Counted from the stretch's first letter, positions 19,865-32,048 are shown. The stretch is 64,000 nucleotides of DNA from Rhodocyclales bacterium (GCA_016214145.1 JACRPA010000006.1:434001-498000); one strand, 5' to 3'. Made by a program: numbers and translations. The notes: generated from the sequence alone by a model not told the origin.

Positions 19865-19965
19865 TCTCAACGCGAAGATCGCAAAGGCGCAAAGGACGCA
19901 AAGAGAGCCATTTCAAAATCTTTCTTTGCGCTCTTTGCGTCTTTGCGTACTTTGTGTTGAAAGAG
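19865..19965. repeat. inverted repeat built of GCAAAG units
   Basis: The left arm (about 19865-19907) has GCAAAG at 19881, 19889 and 19898, with related units before. The right arm (about 19921-19963) has the complementary CTTTGCG units at 8-9-base spacing. The arms pair imperfectly around a short spacer. It fills most of the gap between the two GH57 genes. There is no open reading frame with a start signal. Confidence 0.75.
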
Positions 19966-19980
19966 CTTCTCTCTTCAACG

Positions 19981-21672
19981 TCAGCTGGCACGGCGCATCG
20001 CGCCGCCCCCCTCGGGCGAGCCGCCGCCGCTGGACAGTGGCACCGCGAGCTGGGGCGGTTCGGGCAGCCTCAGCAAATGGTAGAGATGGGTGAGGTTGGC
20101 GCGGAACAGCGCGTCGAAGCTTTCCACCGCTTCGCGTGGATTGTAGTCGCCGAACCACCAGAACCAGTCCGAACCCTCGCAGACCGCCAGTTGCGCTTCG
20201 GCGGCGCGCTGCGCGGCGGCGTCGAGCCTCCCGCTGTCCATGACCAGATCATACGCCTGCTTGGCGGCGCAGAGCAGGTCCCAGGCGCGGTTCTTGTCCG
20301 TGTCGCCGATCCAGGTGGAGAAGGTGCCGTACACCCAGCTGCCCGCCACCAGGGCGGGCAGCGCTCTTGATCGCTCAGGGTTGCGCGCCAGCCAGTCGGC
20401 GAAGGTGGTGGTGGCGAGCCAGGGTTGCTCCGCGATGAGTCCGTAGAGATCCTCGAAGAAAAAGTAGGCATTGTAAGGATAGTGCTCCCAGGCATTTTCG
20501 CCGTCGAGGATGACGCAGACCAGCGGCGTTTCCCCGGCGGGCGCGTCGTCGCGGATGCGCGCCAGCTGGTCGACGAAATGCTTGGCGGCGTCGCGTCCGT
20601 GCCACTTGGCGTACTCGAAGCCGATCAGGTCGGACAGCCTCTCGTCGCGGAAGAAAACGGCGATGCCGGGTGCGGCCTCGATCCGCCAGGGGTGATAGAG
20701 CTGTCCTTTCGATGAATCGACGTGGCTGCGGCTCAGGCTGTTGGCCAGCACGCCCTGGCTCGACGCGGTCCAGCGGCAGCCCTGGGCCGCCAGTTGCTGC
20801 AGGAAGGCTGTCGACAGCGCGCCTTCGGCCGGCCACATGCCCGCCGGGGGCTGGCCGAAGCGTTGCGCATGGCTGTCGCGCGCCAGCGCGATATGCCGGT
20901 CGAGGCGCGAACGGCCGCCAGGATAAACATGCGTCAGTGGCAGGGGCAGGCCGGGCTGCGCCTCGTGGGCCGAGGCGAAATCGAGCAGGAGGGGCGCGAG
21001 AGGATGGGTGTCCGGCGTCGCCGAGAGCTCGATCTGGCCGCGTTCGGCCAGGGCGCGATAGCGCGGGATGAGGCCGCGCAGGGCGCTGCCCATCAGCGAT
21101 AGCAGGCTGCGCCGGTCGGCCAGCGAGAAGCACTCCCCCTTGGCCATCAGTTCCGCCAGTAGCGGCTGATGCCGGCGTTCGGTCTCACCGGTCCACACCA
21201 GGTGGTACCAGACCAGCAGGTCGGCGAAGAAGGCGCCGGACAGGTAGCCGGTGGCGGCCATTCCCTGGCCGGCGATCGGGCGGAAGAGATTGTGCAGCCG
21301 CTCGAAGCGGGGGTAGGGCCCCACCATGCGCGCATGGTTGCCGGGCAGGCAGGTGGCGAGGATGAGCGACCGCTCTCCCGCTTCCAGGCGATCGAGCGAT
21401 TCGCGCGCCAGCAGGCGCAGCAGCGGATCGCGAAAGTCGCCCGAGTCGAACTGATCCACGTAGTCTTCGATCTGGTCGAGGAGGACCGGGACGAAGTTCA
21501 CCACGGCGCGCACCTGCGGATGCCGCTCCAGGTGCGCCGCCATGTCGGTGTAGTCCTTCAGCGCATGCAGATAGGTCCATGGCCGGCGGAATTCGCCCGT
21601 GGCGTGGTCGCGGTAGTCCGGCTGGTGCATGTGCCAGAGGAAGACCAGCTCGATTTTTGGTCTTGTATCCAT
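19981..21672 (-). CDS. GH57 family glycosidase
   Basis: The protein has 563 residues. It starts IELVFLWHMHQPDYRD, the GH57 N-terminal strand. The conserved GMWPAEGALSTAFLQQL carries the likely nucleophile Glu, and CVILDGENAWEHYPYNAY carries the likely acid Asp. It belongs to the amylase/amylopullulanase-like branch (COG1449 type). It starts 19 bases after glgC on the same strand, so co-transcription is likely. The role is probably debranching or hydrolysis of alpha-glucan. The two GH57 proteins of this locus are not close paralogues; their lengths and C-terminal parts differ. Confidence 0.88.
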   Translation of the reverse strand: MDTRPKIELVFLWHMHQPDYRDHATGEFRRPWTYLHALKDYTDMAAHLERHPQVRAVVNFVPVLLDQIEDYVDQFDSGDFRDPLLRLLARESLDRLEAGERSLILATCLPGNHARMVGPYPRFERLHNLFRPIAGQGMAATGYLSGAFFADLLVWYHLVWTGETERRHQPLLAELMAKGECFSLADRRSLLSLMGSALRGLIPRYRALAERGQIELSATPDTHPLAPLLLDFASAHEAQPGLPLPLTHVYPGGRSRLDRHIALARDSHAQRFGQPPAGMWPAEGALSTAFLQQLAAQGCRWTASSQGVLANSLSRSHVDSSKGQLYHPWRIEAAPGIAVFFRDERLSDLIGFEYAKWHGRDAAKHFVDQLARIRDDAPAGETPLVCVILDGENAWEHYPYNAYFFFEDLYGLIAEQPWLATTTFADWLARNPERSRALPALVAGSWVYGTFSTWIGDTDKNRAWDLLCAAKQAYDLVMDSGRLDAAAQRAAEAQLAVCEGSDWFWWFGDYNPREAVESFDALFRANLTHLYHLLRLPEPPQLAVPLSSGGGSPEGGGAMRRAS

Positions 21673-21691
21673 GAAGCCCGCCGCTTGCGGC

Positions 21692-23011
21692 CTACCTTAC
21701 GCCATGCACGTGCTGTCCGAGCATTTCGGGCGTCACCAGCGTGATGCCCTTCTCGGTGACATGGAAGCGGCGCGCATCCTCGGCGCGATCGACGCCGATG
21801 CGCATGCCGTCCGGGATGCGGCAGCGCTTGTCGAGGATGGCGCGCTTGATGACCGCATTCCTGCCGATGCGCACCTTGGGCAGGATCAACGAATCCTCGA
21901 CCACGCTGCGCTCGTCGATGCGCACGTCGGAGAAGAGCAGCGAGCGGCGCACCGCGGCGCCGCTGACGATGCAGCCGCCCGAAACGATGGAGTCGATCGC
22001 CTTGCCGCGCCGGTCCTCGTCGTCGAAGACGAACTTGGCCGGCGGCAGCTGCTCCTGATAGGTCCAGATCGGCCAGGCATCGTCGTACAGGTTCAGTTCG
22101 GGCGTGACATGGACGATGTCCATGTTGGCCTCCCAGTAGGCGTCGAGTGTGCCGACATCCTTCCAGTAAGGCCTGCCTTCCTCCCCGCCGACGCAGCTCT
22201 CGGCGAAGTCGTGGGCGAAGACGCGGTAGCGATCCACGATATGCGGTATCACATCCTTGCCGAAGTCGTGCGAGGAGCCGGGGTCGTCGCTGTCCCGGAT
22301 CACCTGCTCGAAAAGAAAGCCGGCGTTGAAGACATACACGCCCATGCTGACCAGGGCCCGCTCCGGCTTGCCGGGCATGGCTTGCGGATCCTTCGGCTTT
22401 TCGGTAAAGCGGGTGACGCGCCAGTCCTCCCCCACGCTCATGACGCCGAAGGCGCCGGCTTCCCCGCGCGGCACCTCCATGCAGGCCACCGTCAGGTCGG
22501 CCTGCTCGGCGACGTGGAAGGCGAGCATGCGGCCGTAGTCCATTTTGTAGACATGATCGCCGGCGAGCACGACGACATACTTCGGGCGATTGCGCCGCAG
22601 CATGTCGAGGTTCTGGAACACCGCGTCGGCAGTGCCCTTGTACCACTCCGCGCCCAGTTGCTGCTGGGCCGGCAGCAGGTCGATGAATTCGTTGAGGCGG
22701 CCGTCGAGGAAGCCCCAGCCGCGCTGCAGGTGGTGGATCAGGCTCTGCGATTTGTACTGGGTGGCGACGCCAATGCGGCGGATGCCAGAATTGATGCAGT
22801 TGGATAGCGTAAAATCGATGATGCGGAACTTGCCGGCGAAGGGAACGGCCGGCTTGGAGCGCCAGTCGGTGAGCTGCTTGAGGCGGCTGCCGCGTCCGCC
22901 GGCGAGGATCAGGGCAAAGGCATCGCGGGTCAGCTGGCTGACGAAACGCGGTCCTTGCCCACCCCGCGTGGTGGTAAATACCGGGCGCAGTGCTTCATTG
23001 TCGTCTTGCAT
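21692..23011 (-). CDS. glgC: glucose-1-phosphate adenylyltransferase
   Basis: The protein has 439 residues. It makes ADP-glucose from glucose-1-phosphate and ATP, the committed step of glycogen synthesis. Motifs are [20 protein letters not shown] (nucleotide-binding loop), [33 protein letters not shown], and a C-terminal left-handed beta-helix region with [15 protein letters not shown]. The N-terminal 30 residues resemble the allosteric region of bacterial GlgC. It is first in the minus-strand glycogen run. Its start lies only 24 bases from the divergent glgB start. Confidence 0.96.
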   Translation of the reverse strand: MQDDNEALRPVFTTTRGGQGPRFVSQLTRDAFALILAGGRGSRLKQLTDWRSKPAVPFAGKFRIIDFTLSNCINSGIRRIGVATQYKSQSLIHHLQRGWGFLDGRLNEFIDLLPAQQQLGAEWYKGTADAVFQNLDMLRRNRPKYVVVLAGDHVYKMDYGRMLAFHVAEQADLTVACMEVPRGEAGAFGVMSVGEDWRVTRFTEKPKDPQAMPGKPERALVSMGVYVFNAGFLFEQVIRDSDDPGSSHDFGKDVIPHIVDRYRVFAHDFAESCVGGEEGRPYWKDVGTLDAYWEANMDIVHVTPELNLYDDAWPIWTYQEQLPPAKFVFDDEDRRGKAIDSIVSGGCIVSGAAVRRSLLFSDVRIDERSVVEDSLILPKVRIGRNAVIKRAILDKRCRIPDGMRIGVDRAEDARRFHVTEKGITLVTPEMLGQHVHGVR

Positions 23012-23035
23012 GCAGTTGCCCTTTCAGAAGCGCAT

Positions 23036-25227
<2,192 letters not shown>

Positions 25228-25231
<4 letters not shown>

Positions 25232-25521
25232 CCGGCGCCGCGCGAATCGAGCAGCGCGTCGATCTCCGCCTCGGCTTCGATCCAGTCCCCCAGCGCATCG
25301 CCTTCGGCGAAACCGCGTTTCTCGGCCTTGTAATAGGCGGTTTCCGCGATAAAGCGCAGGCGGTCAACCGGCGAGACAAGACCGGATTTCTTTACCTTGG
25401 GGCGGGGTTTCGCCGTGGCGGGGCGCGCTACCCCGGTTTTCGTTGCAGCAGTCTTGCCGGCTGTCGTCTTGACCGCCGGTTTGCCTGACTTGCTCGATGT
25501 CGTGGTGTTGCGTGGCGACAT
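25228..25521 (-). CDS. DUF2934 small basic protein
   Basis: The protein has 97 residues, with AGGAGG five bases before the ATG. Residues 1-45 are rich in Lys, Ala, Thr and Pro and look disordered. The C-terminal [19 protein letters not shown] and [13 protein letters not shown] match the DUF2934 motif, whose function is unknown. Such proteins often accompany glycogen or central-carbon genes, as here between glgB and glk. The basic tail could bind nucleic acid or polyanions, but this is speculation. Confidence 0.75.
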
Positions 25522-25615
25522 GGCAACCTCCTACAGTGAGCGAATGGCGACAGATTATCTTTGCCATCAATTCATGCTACGCCTGAAATATGACCACGTA
25601 TTGACGCGAGTCAAG

Positions 25616-26557
25616 CTATTTGGTGTGCGCTGCAGCAATCGAGAGCGCGCCGAGCAGGCCGAGGCGCTCGTTGGTGACGACCCGGATGGGGAAGTCCGAC
25701 ATCAGGCCGGCATGCGCGCCTCTTTCGCGGAAGGCGCGGACAAAGCCGCCTTCCTTCAGGCGGAGCAGGATCTTCGGCGCGATGCCGCCGCCGAGATAGA
25801 CGCCGCCGCGTGCCATGAACAGCAGGGCCAGGTCGCCTGCGAAGGCGCCGTACGCGGCGATGAACAGATCGAGGGCGCGAGAGGCCAAAGGATTGCTCGA
25901 TGCCGCCGCAACGATCTCGGCGGGATCGGAGATCGCCGTGCTGCCGGGACTGACTTTTGCCAGGCTCGCGTAGATGGCGGTGAGGCCAGGGCCGGAGATG
26001 ACGTTTTCCGCCGTGACACGACTGCCGGGCCGCGCGAGATGCTGCCACACGGCCTGTTGTTCCTCGTTCGCCGGGGAGAAGCCGATGTGGCCGCCTTCGC
26101 CGCCGACCGTGCGCCAGCCGTTGCCTTCGGGAATCAGGGCGGCGACGCCGAGGCCGGTGCCGGCGCCAATCAGCAACCGGGGCGCCTGCGGCCGCGGACG
26201 GCCTTCCTGCAGTGTGACGAGATCATCAGGTTGGAGCGTCGCCACGCCCTGTGCGGCAGCCGCGAAATCGTTGACCACCTCGACCCGGCCGATGCCGAAG
26301 GCCGCACCGAGCGAAGGACCATCGATGACCCAGGGCAGATAGGTGACCTTGGCGCGGTTGTCCTCCACCGGGCCGGCGACGCCGAAGCAGGCTGAAGTAA
26401 TTATTGCGGTGAAGCCGGTGTCATCGAGGAAGGCACGCAGCAGCGCGGGAAAGTCGTTCCAATCCTGGCTCGGATAGCGGCGCTCGTGGACGATGCCGTC
26501 ATTGCCGGCCAGCGCCAGCAGCGTCTTGGTGCCGCCGATATCCCCCCCGAGAATCAT
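25616..26557 (-). CDS. glk: glucokinase
   Basis: The protein has 313 residues from MILGGDIGGTKTLLALAG, the ATP phosphate loop of the ROK/Glk fold. The open frame extends 25 codons upstream into thyA, but that part is unlike the family. Other motifs are ACFGVAGPVEDNRAKVTYLPW, VVNDFAAAAQGV (with the catalytic Asp) and GAGTGLGVAALIPEG. It phosphorylates glucose to glucose-6-phosphate. It starts 13 bases after thyA on the same strand and can feed glucose released by the neighbouring glucan enzymes into metabolism. Confidence 0.93.
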   Translation of the reverse strand: MILGGDIGGTKTLLALAGNDGIVHERRYPSQDWNDFPALLRAFLDDTGFTAIITSACFGVAGPVEDNRAKVTYLPWVIDGPSLGAAFGIGRVEVVNDFAAAAQGVATLQPDDLVTLQEGRPRPQAPRLLIGAGTGLGVAALIPEGNGWRTVGGEGGHIGFSPANEEQQAVWQHLARPGSRVTAENVISGPGLTAIYASLAKVSPGSTAISDPAEIVAAASSNPLASRALDLFIAAYGAFAGDLALLFMARGGVYLGGGIAPKILLRLKEGGFVRAFRERGAHAGLMSDFPIRVVTNERLGLLGALSIAAAHTK

Positions 26558-26570
26558 CGCGGCGGGACGC

Positions 26571-27365
26571 TCATACCGCCACGGGCGCGGGGATGTGCGG
26601 ATGCGGATCGTAGCCTTCCAGCGTGAAGTCATCGAAGCGGAAGGCGAAGAGATCGCGCACCGCGGGGTTGATGCGCAGTTGCGGCAGCGCGCGCGGCGTG
26701 CGATCGAGCTGCTTGCGCGCCTGGTCGAGATGGTTGGTGTAGAGGTGCGCGTCGCCGAGCGTGTGCACGAAGTCCCCCGGCGTGTAGCCGCACACCTGCG
26801 CCAGCATCAGGGTGAGCAGGGCGTAGGAGGCGATATTGAAAGGCACGCCGAGGAAGATGTCGGCGCTGCGCTGGTAGAGCTGGCAGCTGAGCCTGCCGTC
26901 GGCGACATAGAACTGGAACAGCGCGTGGCAGGGCGGCAGTTTCATGCGCTCGATGTCGGCGGGGTTCCAGGCGGTGACGATATGGCGGCGCGAATCAGGG
27001 TTGTGCTTCAGGCCCTCGATCAGTTGGGCGATCTGGTCGATGGCGCGGCCGTCCGGTGCATGCCAGGAGCGCCACTGGTAGCCGTACACCGGACCGAGAT
27101 CGCCGTTGGCGTCGGCCCAGTCGTCCCAGATCGAGACGCCGTTTTCCTTCAGGTAGCGGATGTTGGTGTCGCCCTGCAGGAACCACAGCAGCTCGTGGAT
27201 GATGGACTTGGTGTGCAGCTTCTTGGTGGTGAGGAGCGGAAAGCCCTGCGCCAGGTCGAAGCGCATCTGCCAGCCGAAGACGGAGAGCGTGCCGGTGCCG
27301 GTGCGGTCGCTTTTCTTGTGCCCGTGGTCCAGCACGTGGCGCATCAGGTCGAGGTATTGCTGCAT
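26571..27365 (-). CDS. thyA: thymidylate synthase
   Basis: The protein has 264 residues, exactly the usual bacterial ThyA length. It methylates dUMP to dTMP using methylene-tetrahydrofolate. [26 protein letters not shown] is the canonical N-terminus. The catalytic Cys (about 146) is in [12 protein letters not shown], and [22 protein letters not shown] forms the substrate site. It produces dihydrofolate, the substrate of FolA encoded about 20 kb away. It is divergent from the aminopeptidase gene across 66 bases. Confidence 0.97.
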   Translation of the reverse strand: MQQYLDLMRHVLDHGHKKSDRTGTGTLSVFGWQMRFDLAQGFPLLTTKKLHTKSIIHELLWFLQGDTNIRYLKENGVSIWDDWADANGDLGPVYGYQWRSWHAPDGRAIDQIAQLIEGLKHNPDSRRHIVTAWNPADIERMKLPPCHALFQFYVADGRLSCQLYQRSADIFLGVPFNIASYALLTLMLAQVCGYTPGDFVHTLGDAHLYTNHLDQARKQLDRTPRALPQLRINPAVRDLFAFRFDDFTLEGYDPHPHIPAPVAV

Positions 27366-27398
27366 GGAAGGGAACCGGGTTCGCGTCGGTGACGGGGA

Positions 27399-27404
27399 TA
27401 TAAT
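27399..27404 (+). promoter_or_regulatory. -10 element of the aminopeptidase promoter
   Basis: A perfect TATAAT lies 27 bases before the ATG at 27432, in the 66-base gap between divergent genes. I see no good -35 hexamer at 16-18 bases upstream, so the promoter call rests mainly on the -10 match and position. Confidence 0.45.
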
Positions 27405-27431
27405 CGCCCCTGATTTTATAGGAACCCGTAG

Positions 27432-28979
27432 ATGCTGGCCAAACTGACCCAGTCCGCCGCGCCGCTCGGCAAGTCTGCCCTCGAGCGGGCGACCCACGCC
27501 GTGCTGGTGCTGCCCTTCGCCAAAAAACTCGACGGATTGCGTGGCGTGCCCGGTCTCGAACGGCTGCGCGCCGCCCTGAAGCGTCGTGACATGAAGGCCG
27601 AGGATATCGCCAAGACGCCGGTCACCGTCAGTCTGAGCGGCGGCGGCCTGTGCAGCTTCGTCATGCTCGACGGCGGCAAGAGCGCCTTCGAACGGCAGAG
27701 CGTCCTGCGCAAGGCCATGGCGCCGCTCATGGAAGAGCAGCCGCGCGAACTGGTGCTCGCGCTGTTCGGCAGCGCCGAGGCGCGGCGCGAGAATGCCCGC
27801 GAGGCGCTTTACGTGGCGTGGCTGAACGGCACGCGCCTGCCGACGCGCAGGAAGAAGCCGGAGCCCAGGCCGCTGGTGCGGATTCACCTCTACGGCGCAC
27901 AGGATGCCGCCGGCTTCGCGGAGATTGCCGCGGTGGCCGAGGCCAATACCCTCGCCAGGACGCTGACCGCCCTGCCGCCGAACGAGCTGACGCCCTCAGC
28001 CTATCGCCAGCGCCTGCGCCAGATCGCGCGCGGCCGGCGCTGGGAATTCGAGGAATACGACATGCGGCGCTTGCGCCGTCTCGGCGCCGGGGCCTTCGTC
28101 GCCGTGGCGCAAGGCAGCGCGCCGGAAGACGCGGCCATCGTGCATCTGTCCTGGCGGCCGAAGAAGCCGCAGGGCCGACTGGCCCTGGTCGGCAAGGGCA
28201 TCTGCTTCGACACCGGCGGCCACAACCTCAAGCCGGCCAAGTACATGGCCGGCATGCACGAGGACATGAACGGCTCCGCCGTGGCGCTCGGCCTCATGCA
28301 GGCGCTGATCGAGCGCAACATGCCGCTGGCCATCGACGCCTGGCTGCCCATCGCGCAGAACCATTTGTCGCCGGAAGCCTACAAGCAGAACGACATCGTC
28401 ACAGCGCTCGACGGCACTACCATCGAGGTGGTGCACACCGACGCCGAGGGCCGCATGGTGCTGGCCGATACGCTGGTCCTGGCGACCCGCGGCGTTGGCA
28501 ATGGGAGCGGCAAGTCAGGCGGCAAGGGAGGCGTGAAACCCGATCTCGTCATCGACTTCGCCACGCTCACCGGCAGCATGGCCTATGCACTGGGCAGCCG
28601 CTACTCCGGCATCTTCGCCACTTCCTCCGAGCTGGCGCATCTTGCCGTGGCGGCGGGCGAAGCGAGCGGCGAGCGCGTCTGCGCCTTTCCGCTCGACGCC
28701 GATTACGAGGCGGGGCTGGAGAGCAAGGTGGCCGACATCAAGCAATGCACCCTGGATGGCGAGGCCGACCACATTCTCGCCGCACGCTTTCTCAAGCGCT
28801 TCACCGGCGAGGCGCCCTGGCTGCACATGGACCTGTCGGCCTCGAACTGCAGCGGCGGGCTGGGGGCGGTGGGCAGCGATCTCACCGGATTCGGTGTCGC
28901 CTGGGGGGTGGAGTTCGTCGAGCAGTGGCTGGCGGCGCATGCCGCCTCGCCCGTGCCGCGCAGGCGGGCCGCCCGATAG
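27432..28979 (+). CDS. leucyl aminopeptidase family (M17) peptidase
   Basis: The protein has 515 residues. The two-metal active site is visible: [17 protein letters not shown] gives the Lys and Asp ligands, [11 protein letters not shown] the next Asp, and [16 protein letters not shown] the DxE pair and Arg. The M17 signature is normally NTDAEGR; here the first residue is His. The N-terminal 170 residues match the PepA regulatory-domain fold only weakly. It removes N-terminal residues from peptides in the cytoplasm. A proper PepA could exist elsewhere, and this looks like the divergent beta-proteobacterial branch. Confidence 0.88.
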   Translation: MLAKLTQSAAPLGKSALERATHAVLVLPFAKKLDGLRGVPGLERLRAALKRRDMKAEDIAKTPVTVSLSGGGLCSFVMLDGGKSAFERQSVLRKAMAPLMEEQPRELVLALFGSAEARRENAREALYVAWLNGTRLPTRRKKPEPRPLVRIHLYGAQDAAGFAEIAAVAEANTLARTLTALPPNELTPSAYRQRLRQIARGRRWEFEEYDMRRLRRLGAGAFVAVAQGSAPEDAAIVHLSWRPKKPQGRLALVGKGICFDTGGHNLKPAKYMAGMHEDMNGSAVALGLMQALIERNMPLAIDAWLPIAQNHLSPEAYKQNDIVTALDGTTIEVVHTDAEGRMVLADTLVLATRGVGNGSGKSGGKGGVKPDLVIDFATLTGSMAYALGSRYSGIFATSSELAHLAVAAGEASGERVCAFPLDADYEAGLESKVADIKQCTLDGEADHILAARFLKRFTGEAPWLHMDLSASNCSGGLGAVGSDLTGFGVAWGVEFVEQWLAAHAASPVPRRRAAR

Positions 28980-29101
28980 TCGTCGCCGGGCGGAGCGGAT
29001 GACTTTGCCGCCTGCTTACGCTATTCTTTAACCAGAAAGCATCCGGCAGCAAGGCTCGCCGCCGGCGTTGCGCCAAAAGCATCCTTGACACGGTCCATAT
29101 C

Positions 29102-30586
29102 ATGCTTGGCATTTTTTCCGCGAAATCCGGCCATCCTCTCGCCGATGGGAAGGAAGCAAAGCGCGTCCTCAACGAACTCTCCGTTCGCGACGCCGCGCCG
29201 GCCCTCGACGAGGTTTCCGGCTGGCTGGAATCGGTCGCCGCCGACGACATCATCAAGCTCTCCGACCGGCTCGCGCTGGTTTTCCAGCTCGACGAGGCGG
29301 CCCAGACCCATGCGCGCAAGCTGGGCCGCGACTACCTGACCTCGCCCCGGCTCGGCCGCCAGCAGGAATACAAGCTGTGGCAGGCCAACCATGACTTCTG
29401 GGCGCAACTGGGCAACGCCTACGACAGCTGTCTGGCTCGCTACACAGGGCAGGAAAAGGGCAGCGAGGCGGTCAAGTCGGATGTGCCGCTGCTCATCGTT
29501 CGCATGCTGCGCGCCTTTTCCGCGCGACTGAAATGGGACCAGTTCCGCTATGGCCCGATCAACGCCGAGCTCTGGCAGCGCATGGGCCGCGCCTACCTGT
29601 TCGCCGAGCAGGGCAAGTTTTCCCGCCAGACCCTGACGCCCTATCCCGGTGTGCCTGGCGAGAGCACGGTGGAGCAGGAATACCTCAAGGCGCTGGTGTT
29701 CCAGGCCTCCAGCATGGACAGCCTGCTGCCGCTGGAGATCGAAATCGCCGAGCGTTTCATCTCGCATTTCCTGCCGCAATTCGTATTTACCGCCGAAGTG
29801 CGGCCGGACAACGTGTATTGGGTGGATGCCGACAAGCCGGCATCGCCGAAGCGGCTTGCCGTCCTGCCGCAAATCGCGCCCAGCCTGCGTTTTTTCAATG
29901 CCGGTTCCGCCCTGACCAAACTGGAAGCCATGCTGCGACAGGTGGAACGCGGCGAGGTGCCGGCGGAAGTCAACCTCGGCGCCCAGTATTCGGCGCGGAT
30001 CATCCTCCCGGTGCTCAAGCATCTGGTCATGTACTGGGCACCGAAGCCGCCGATGCGCTCGCACGACCGTCATCGCGTCAAATCGCGCTTGACCGCCGTG
30101 AATGGCCTGGCCGGAATCCATGCCCGCCTGTCCGACAAGGGCGGCGAAGAAAGCGAAGCCTGGGTGGTCGACGATGTCAGCCTCGGCGGCATGGGGGCGC
30201 AGGTGCCGCTCGGCGCCAATGACTGGGTGCGCATCGGCGCTCTCCTCGGCATGCAGCCGGAAGGCGGCAGCAACTGGCTGATCGGCGTCATCCGGCGTTT
30301 CAGCCGCGAATCGCCGACGCAGGGCTCGGTCGGCATCGAGACCCTGTCCAAGTCGCCGCAGGCCATTGCCGGCGACCTGGGCGGCATGGACTGCAACGCC
30401 ATCCTGCTCGACACGCTGCACAGCGGCGACACGGTGCGGGTGATCCTGCCGAGCGCCGCCTTCGAACCGGCCATCCCCCTGGTGTTTGCCTGGCAGGATC
30501 GCTCGGCCCGCCTCGATCCGATTGAGCAAATCGAGTCCGGCGTGGACTTCGATCTCGGGCTGTATCGGGTTGCACCGCCCGGCTGA
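29102..30586 (+). CDS. PilZ-domain-like protein, probable c-di-GMP binder
   Basis: The protein has 494 residues. Residues 1-310 are mostly helical with no motif I recognise. Residues about 320-430 resemble a PilZ domain: RHRVKSR matches the RxxxR element and VVDDVSLGGMGAQVPLG matches the D/N-x-S-x-x-G element that binds cyclic di-GMP. No membrane segment or signal peptide is seen. A 122-base gap precedes it. It could link c-di-GMP to motility or to the MSHA pilus encoded 23 kb downstream, whose ATPase also looks like a c-di-GMP receptor. The assignment is moderate. Confidence 0.6.
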   Translation: MLGIFSAKSGHPLADGKEAKRVLNELSVRDAAPALDEVSGWLESVAADDIIKLSDRLALVFQLDEAAQTHARKLGRDYLTSPRLGRQQEYKLWQANHDFWAQLGNAYDSCLARYTGQEKGSEAVKSDVPLLIVRMLRAFSARLKWDQFRYGPINAELWQRMGRAYLFAEQGKFSRQTLTPYPGVPGESTVEQEYLKALVFQASSMDSLLPLEIEIAERFISHFLPQFVFTAEVRPDNVYWVDADKPASPKRLAVLPQIAPSLRFFNAGSALTKLEAMLRQVERGEVPAEVNLGAQYSARIILPVLKHLVMYWAPKPPMRSHDRHRVKSRLTAVNGLAGIHARLSDKGGEESEAWVVDDVSLGGMGAQVPLGANDWVRIGALLGMQPEGGSNWLIGVIRRFSRESPTQGSVGIETLSKSPQAIAGDLGGMDCNAILLDTLHSGDTVRVILPSAAFEPAIPLVFAWQDRSARLDPIEQIESGVDFDLGLYRVAPPG

Positions 30587-30641
30587 GGCGCGGTGGCCGG
30601 CCTTCCTGGTCTATGATGAAAACAGGAAGGAGGTGCCTGCC

Positions 30642-30830
30642 ATGAGCCAAGCGAATCCTGCCGGGCCGGCGGCCAGTCCGCCGATCGAGTGCGAGATGTG
30701 CCTGAAGGAAATCCCCGAATCCGCCGCCTTCACGCCGGAAGGCAGCGACTATGTTGGCCATTTCTGCGGCATCGCGTGCTACGAGGAATTCCTGCGCAAG
30801 CGCCGCGAGGCGGCCGCCAGCCAGGAATAG
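30642..30830 (+). CDS. small DUF3330-like zinc-ribbon protein
   Basis: The protein has 62 residues, with AGGAGGTG about seven bases before ATG 30642. The frame is open upstream to 30486 but lacks a start signal. IECEMCLKEIPESAAFTPEG and YVGHFCGIACYEEF give a CxxC and CxxxC pair typical of the DUF3330 family, probably a small zinc-binding fold. Relatives are often carried near mobile or metal-resistance genes, but no mobile element is seen here. Its stop abuts the convergent mog stop. The function is unknown. Confidence 0.7.
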   Translation: MSQANPAGPAASPPIECEMCLKEIPESAAFTPEGSDYVGHFCGIACYEEFLRKRREAAASQE

Positions 30831-31379
30831 TCAACGCGGGCGCTGCGCCGACTTGGGCCGGAAGGCCTTGATCGCCGCCTCGTTCGTCTCGATATACGGC
30901 CCGCCGATGAGGTCGATGCAGTAGGGCACGGCGGCAAAGATCCCGTCGAGCGTTTCCTTGATCGCCTTGGGCTGGCCTGGCAGATTGAGAATCAGCGTTT
31001 TTCCCCGCACCGCGCCGACCTGTCTTGAGAGGATGGCGGTGGGCACGTACTTCAGGCTCACCTGCCGCATCTGCTCGCCGAAGCCGGGCAGCACCTTGTG
31101 CGCCACCGCCAGCGTGGCTTCGGGCGTCACGTCGCGCGGCGCCGGGCCGGTGCCGCCGGTGGTCATGACGAGATGGCAGCCCACCGTGTCGGCGAGTTCA
31201 ATCAGGGTCTGCTCGATCACCGCCTGTTCATCGGGAATGAGACGGTTTTCCATGCGCCAAGGGGAAGCCATCGCCACGCCGAACCATTCGCGCAGGGCGG
31301 GGATGCCCTGATCCTCGTAGACGCCGCTGGAAGCGCGGTCCGAGATCGACACCAGCCCGATCAGGAGTTCATCCTTCAT
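30831..31379 (-). CDS. mog: molybdopterin adenylyltransferase
   Basis: The protein has 182 residues from MKDELLIGLVSISDRASSG; the frame extends upstream without a start signal. It adenylates molybdopterin before molybdenum insertion. The MoCF motifs are present: VMTTGGTGPAPRDVTPEAT and LILNLPGQPKAIKETLDGI. It makes up part of the molybdenum-cofactor pathway with moeB at 44239. It converges with the DUF3330 gene with no gap. The 159 bases between it and darP hold no gene that I can support. Confidence 0.92.
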   Translation of the reverse strand: MKDELLIGLVSISDRASSGVYEDQGIPALREWFGVAMASPWRMENRLIPDEQAVIEQTLIELADTVGCHLVMTTGGTGPAPRDVTPEATLAVAHKVLPGFGEQMRQVSLKYVPTAILSRQVGAVRGKTLILNLPGQPKAIKETLDGIFAAVPYCIDLIGGPYIETNEAAIKAFRPKSAQRPR

Positions 31380-31538
31380 GCCGCCTCCGCTGGGCCGCGC
31401 CCTGAAGGGCAGGCGAAGCCGTCCTGATGAAGTACTCCTGGGGTGCCCCGAGGAGGCGGGAGTCAATAACTGGAAGCCGCGCCCTGTGCGGCTGAACGCT
31501 TGTCACCCCTTTCCTCGGGAAAGGGGGTGGGGGATAGG

Positions 31539-32048
31539 TCATCCTTCGATCTCCCTCAACAGGCGGAACAATTCACGGAAGTTTTTCGGCGGCTTGCCCG
31601 CTTCGCGTTCATGGAGGGCGCCGCGGCGCAGCTGCCTGAGGCGGGTGATGTCGGCGCCGGGGTGCGCCGTGCCGATTTCCGTCAATACCGCCTCGTCCTC
31701 CAGCAGCCGTTCGCGCAGCCTTTCCAGGCGGTGCTGGCGCGCGGTTTCGATGGCGGACGCGCCATTGATGGCATCCAATGCCTCGCGGATCGGCGCCGGA
31801 TCGACATCCCGCATCAGACGGCCGATGTACTGCATCTGGCGGCGGCGCGCCTCGTGCCGGGTGAGCCGCTGCGCCTCCAGCAAGGCGCCGCGCAACGCGT
31901 CCGGCATGTCGATGCGGGCCAGCCGCTCCGCGGAAAGCTCGACCAGCGCCGCGCCCATGTCCTGCAGGGCGTGCATCTCGCGCTTCCTCTGCGACTTGCT
32001 GGGTCGTTCGGGTTCGCCGTCGTATTCGAGGTCTTCAAGGTTCTTCAT
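31539..32048 (-). CDS. darP: DarP/YjgA ribosome-associated protein (DUF615)
   Basis: The protein has 169 residues, charged and helical. SKSQRKREMHALQDMGAALVEL is the family signature, and ETARQHRLERLRERLLEDE follows. DarP associates with the 50S subunit and helps its maturation in E. coli. It is divergent from pmbA across 38 bases that contain a TATGAT sequence at 32054-32059, a plausible -10. yjgA and pmbA are neighbours in many proteobacteria, as here. Confidence 0.93.
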   Translation of the reverse strand: MKNLEDLEYDGEPERPSKSQRKREMHALQDMGAALVELSAERLARIDMPDALRGALLEAQRLTRHEARRRQMQYIGRLMRDVDPAPIREALDAINGASAIETARQHRLERLRERLLEDEAVLTEIGTAHPGADITRLRQLRRGALHEREAGKPPKNFRELFRLLREIEG

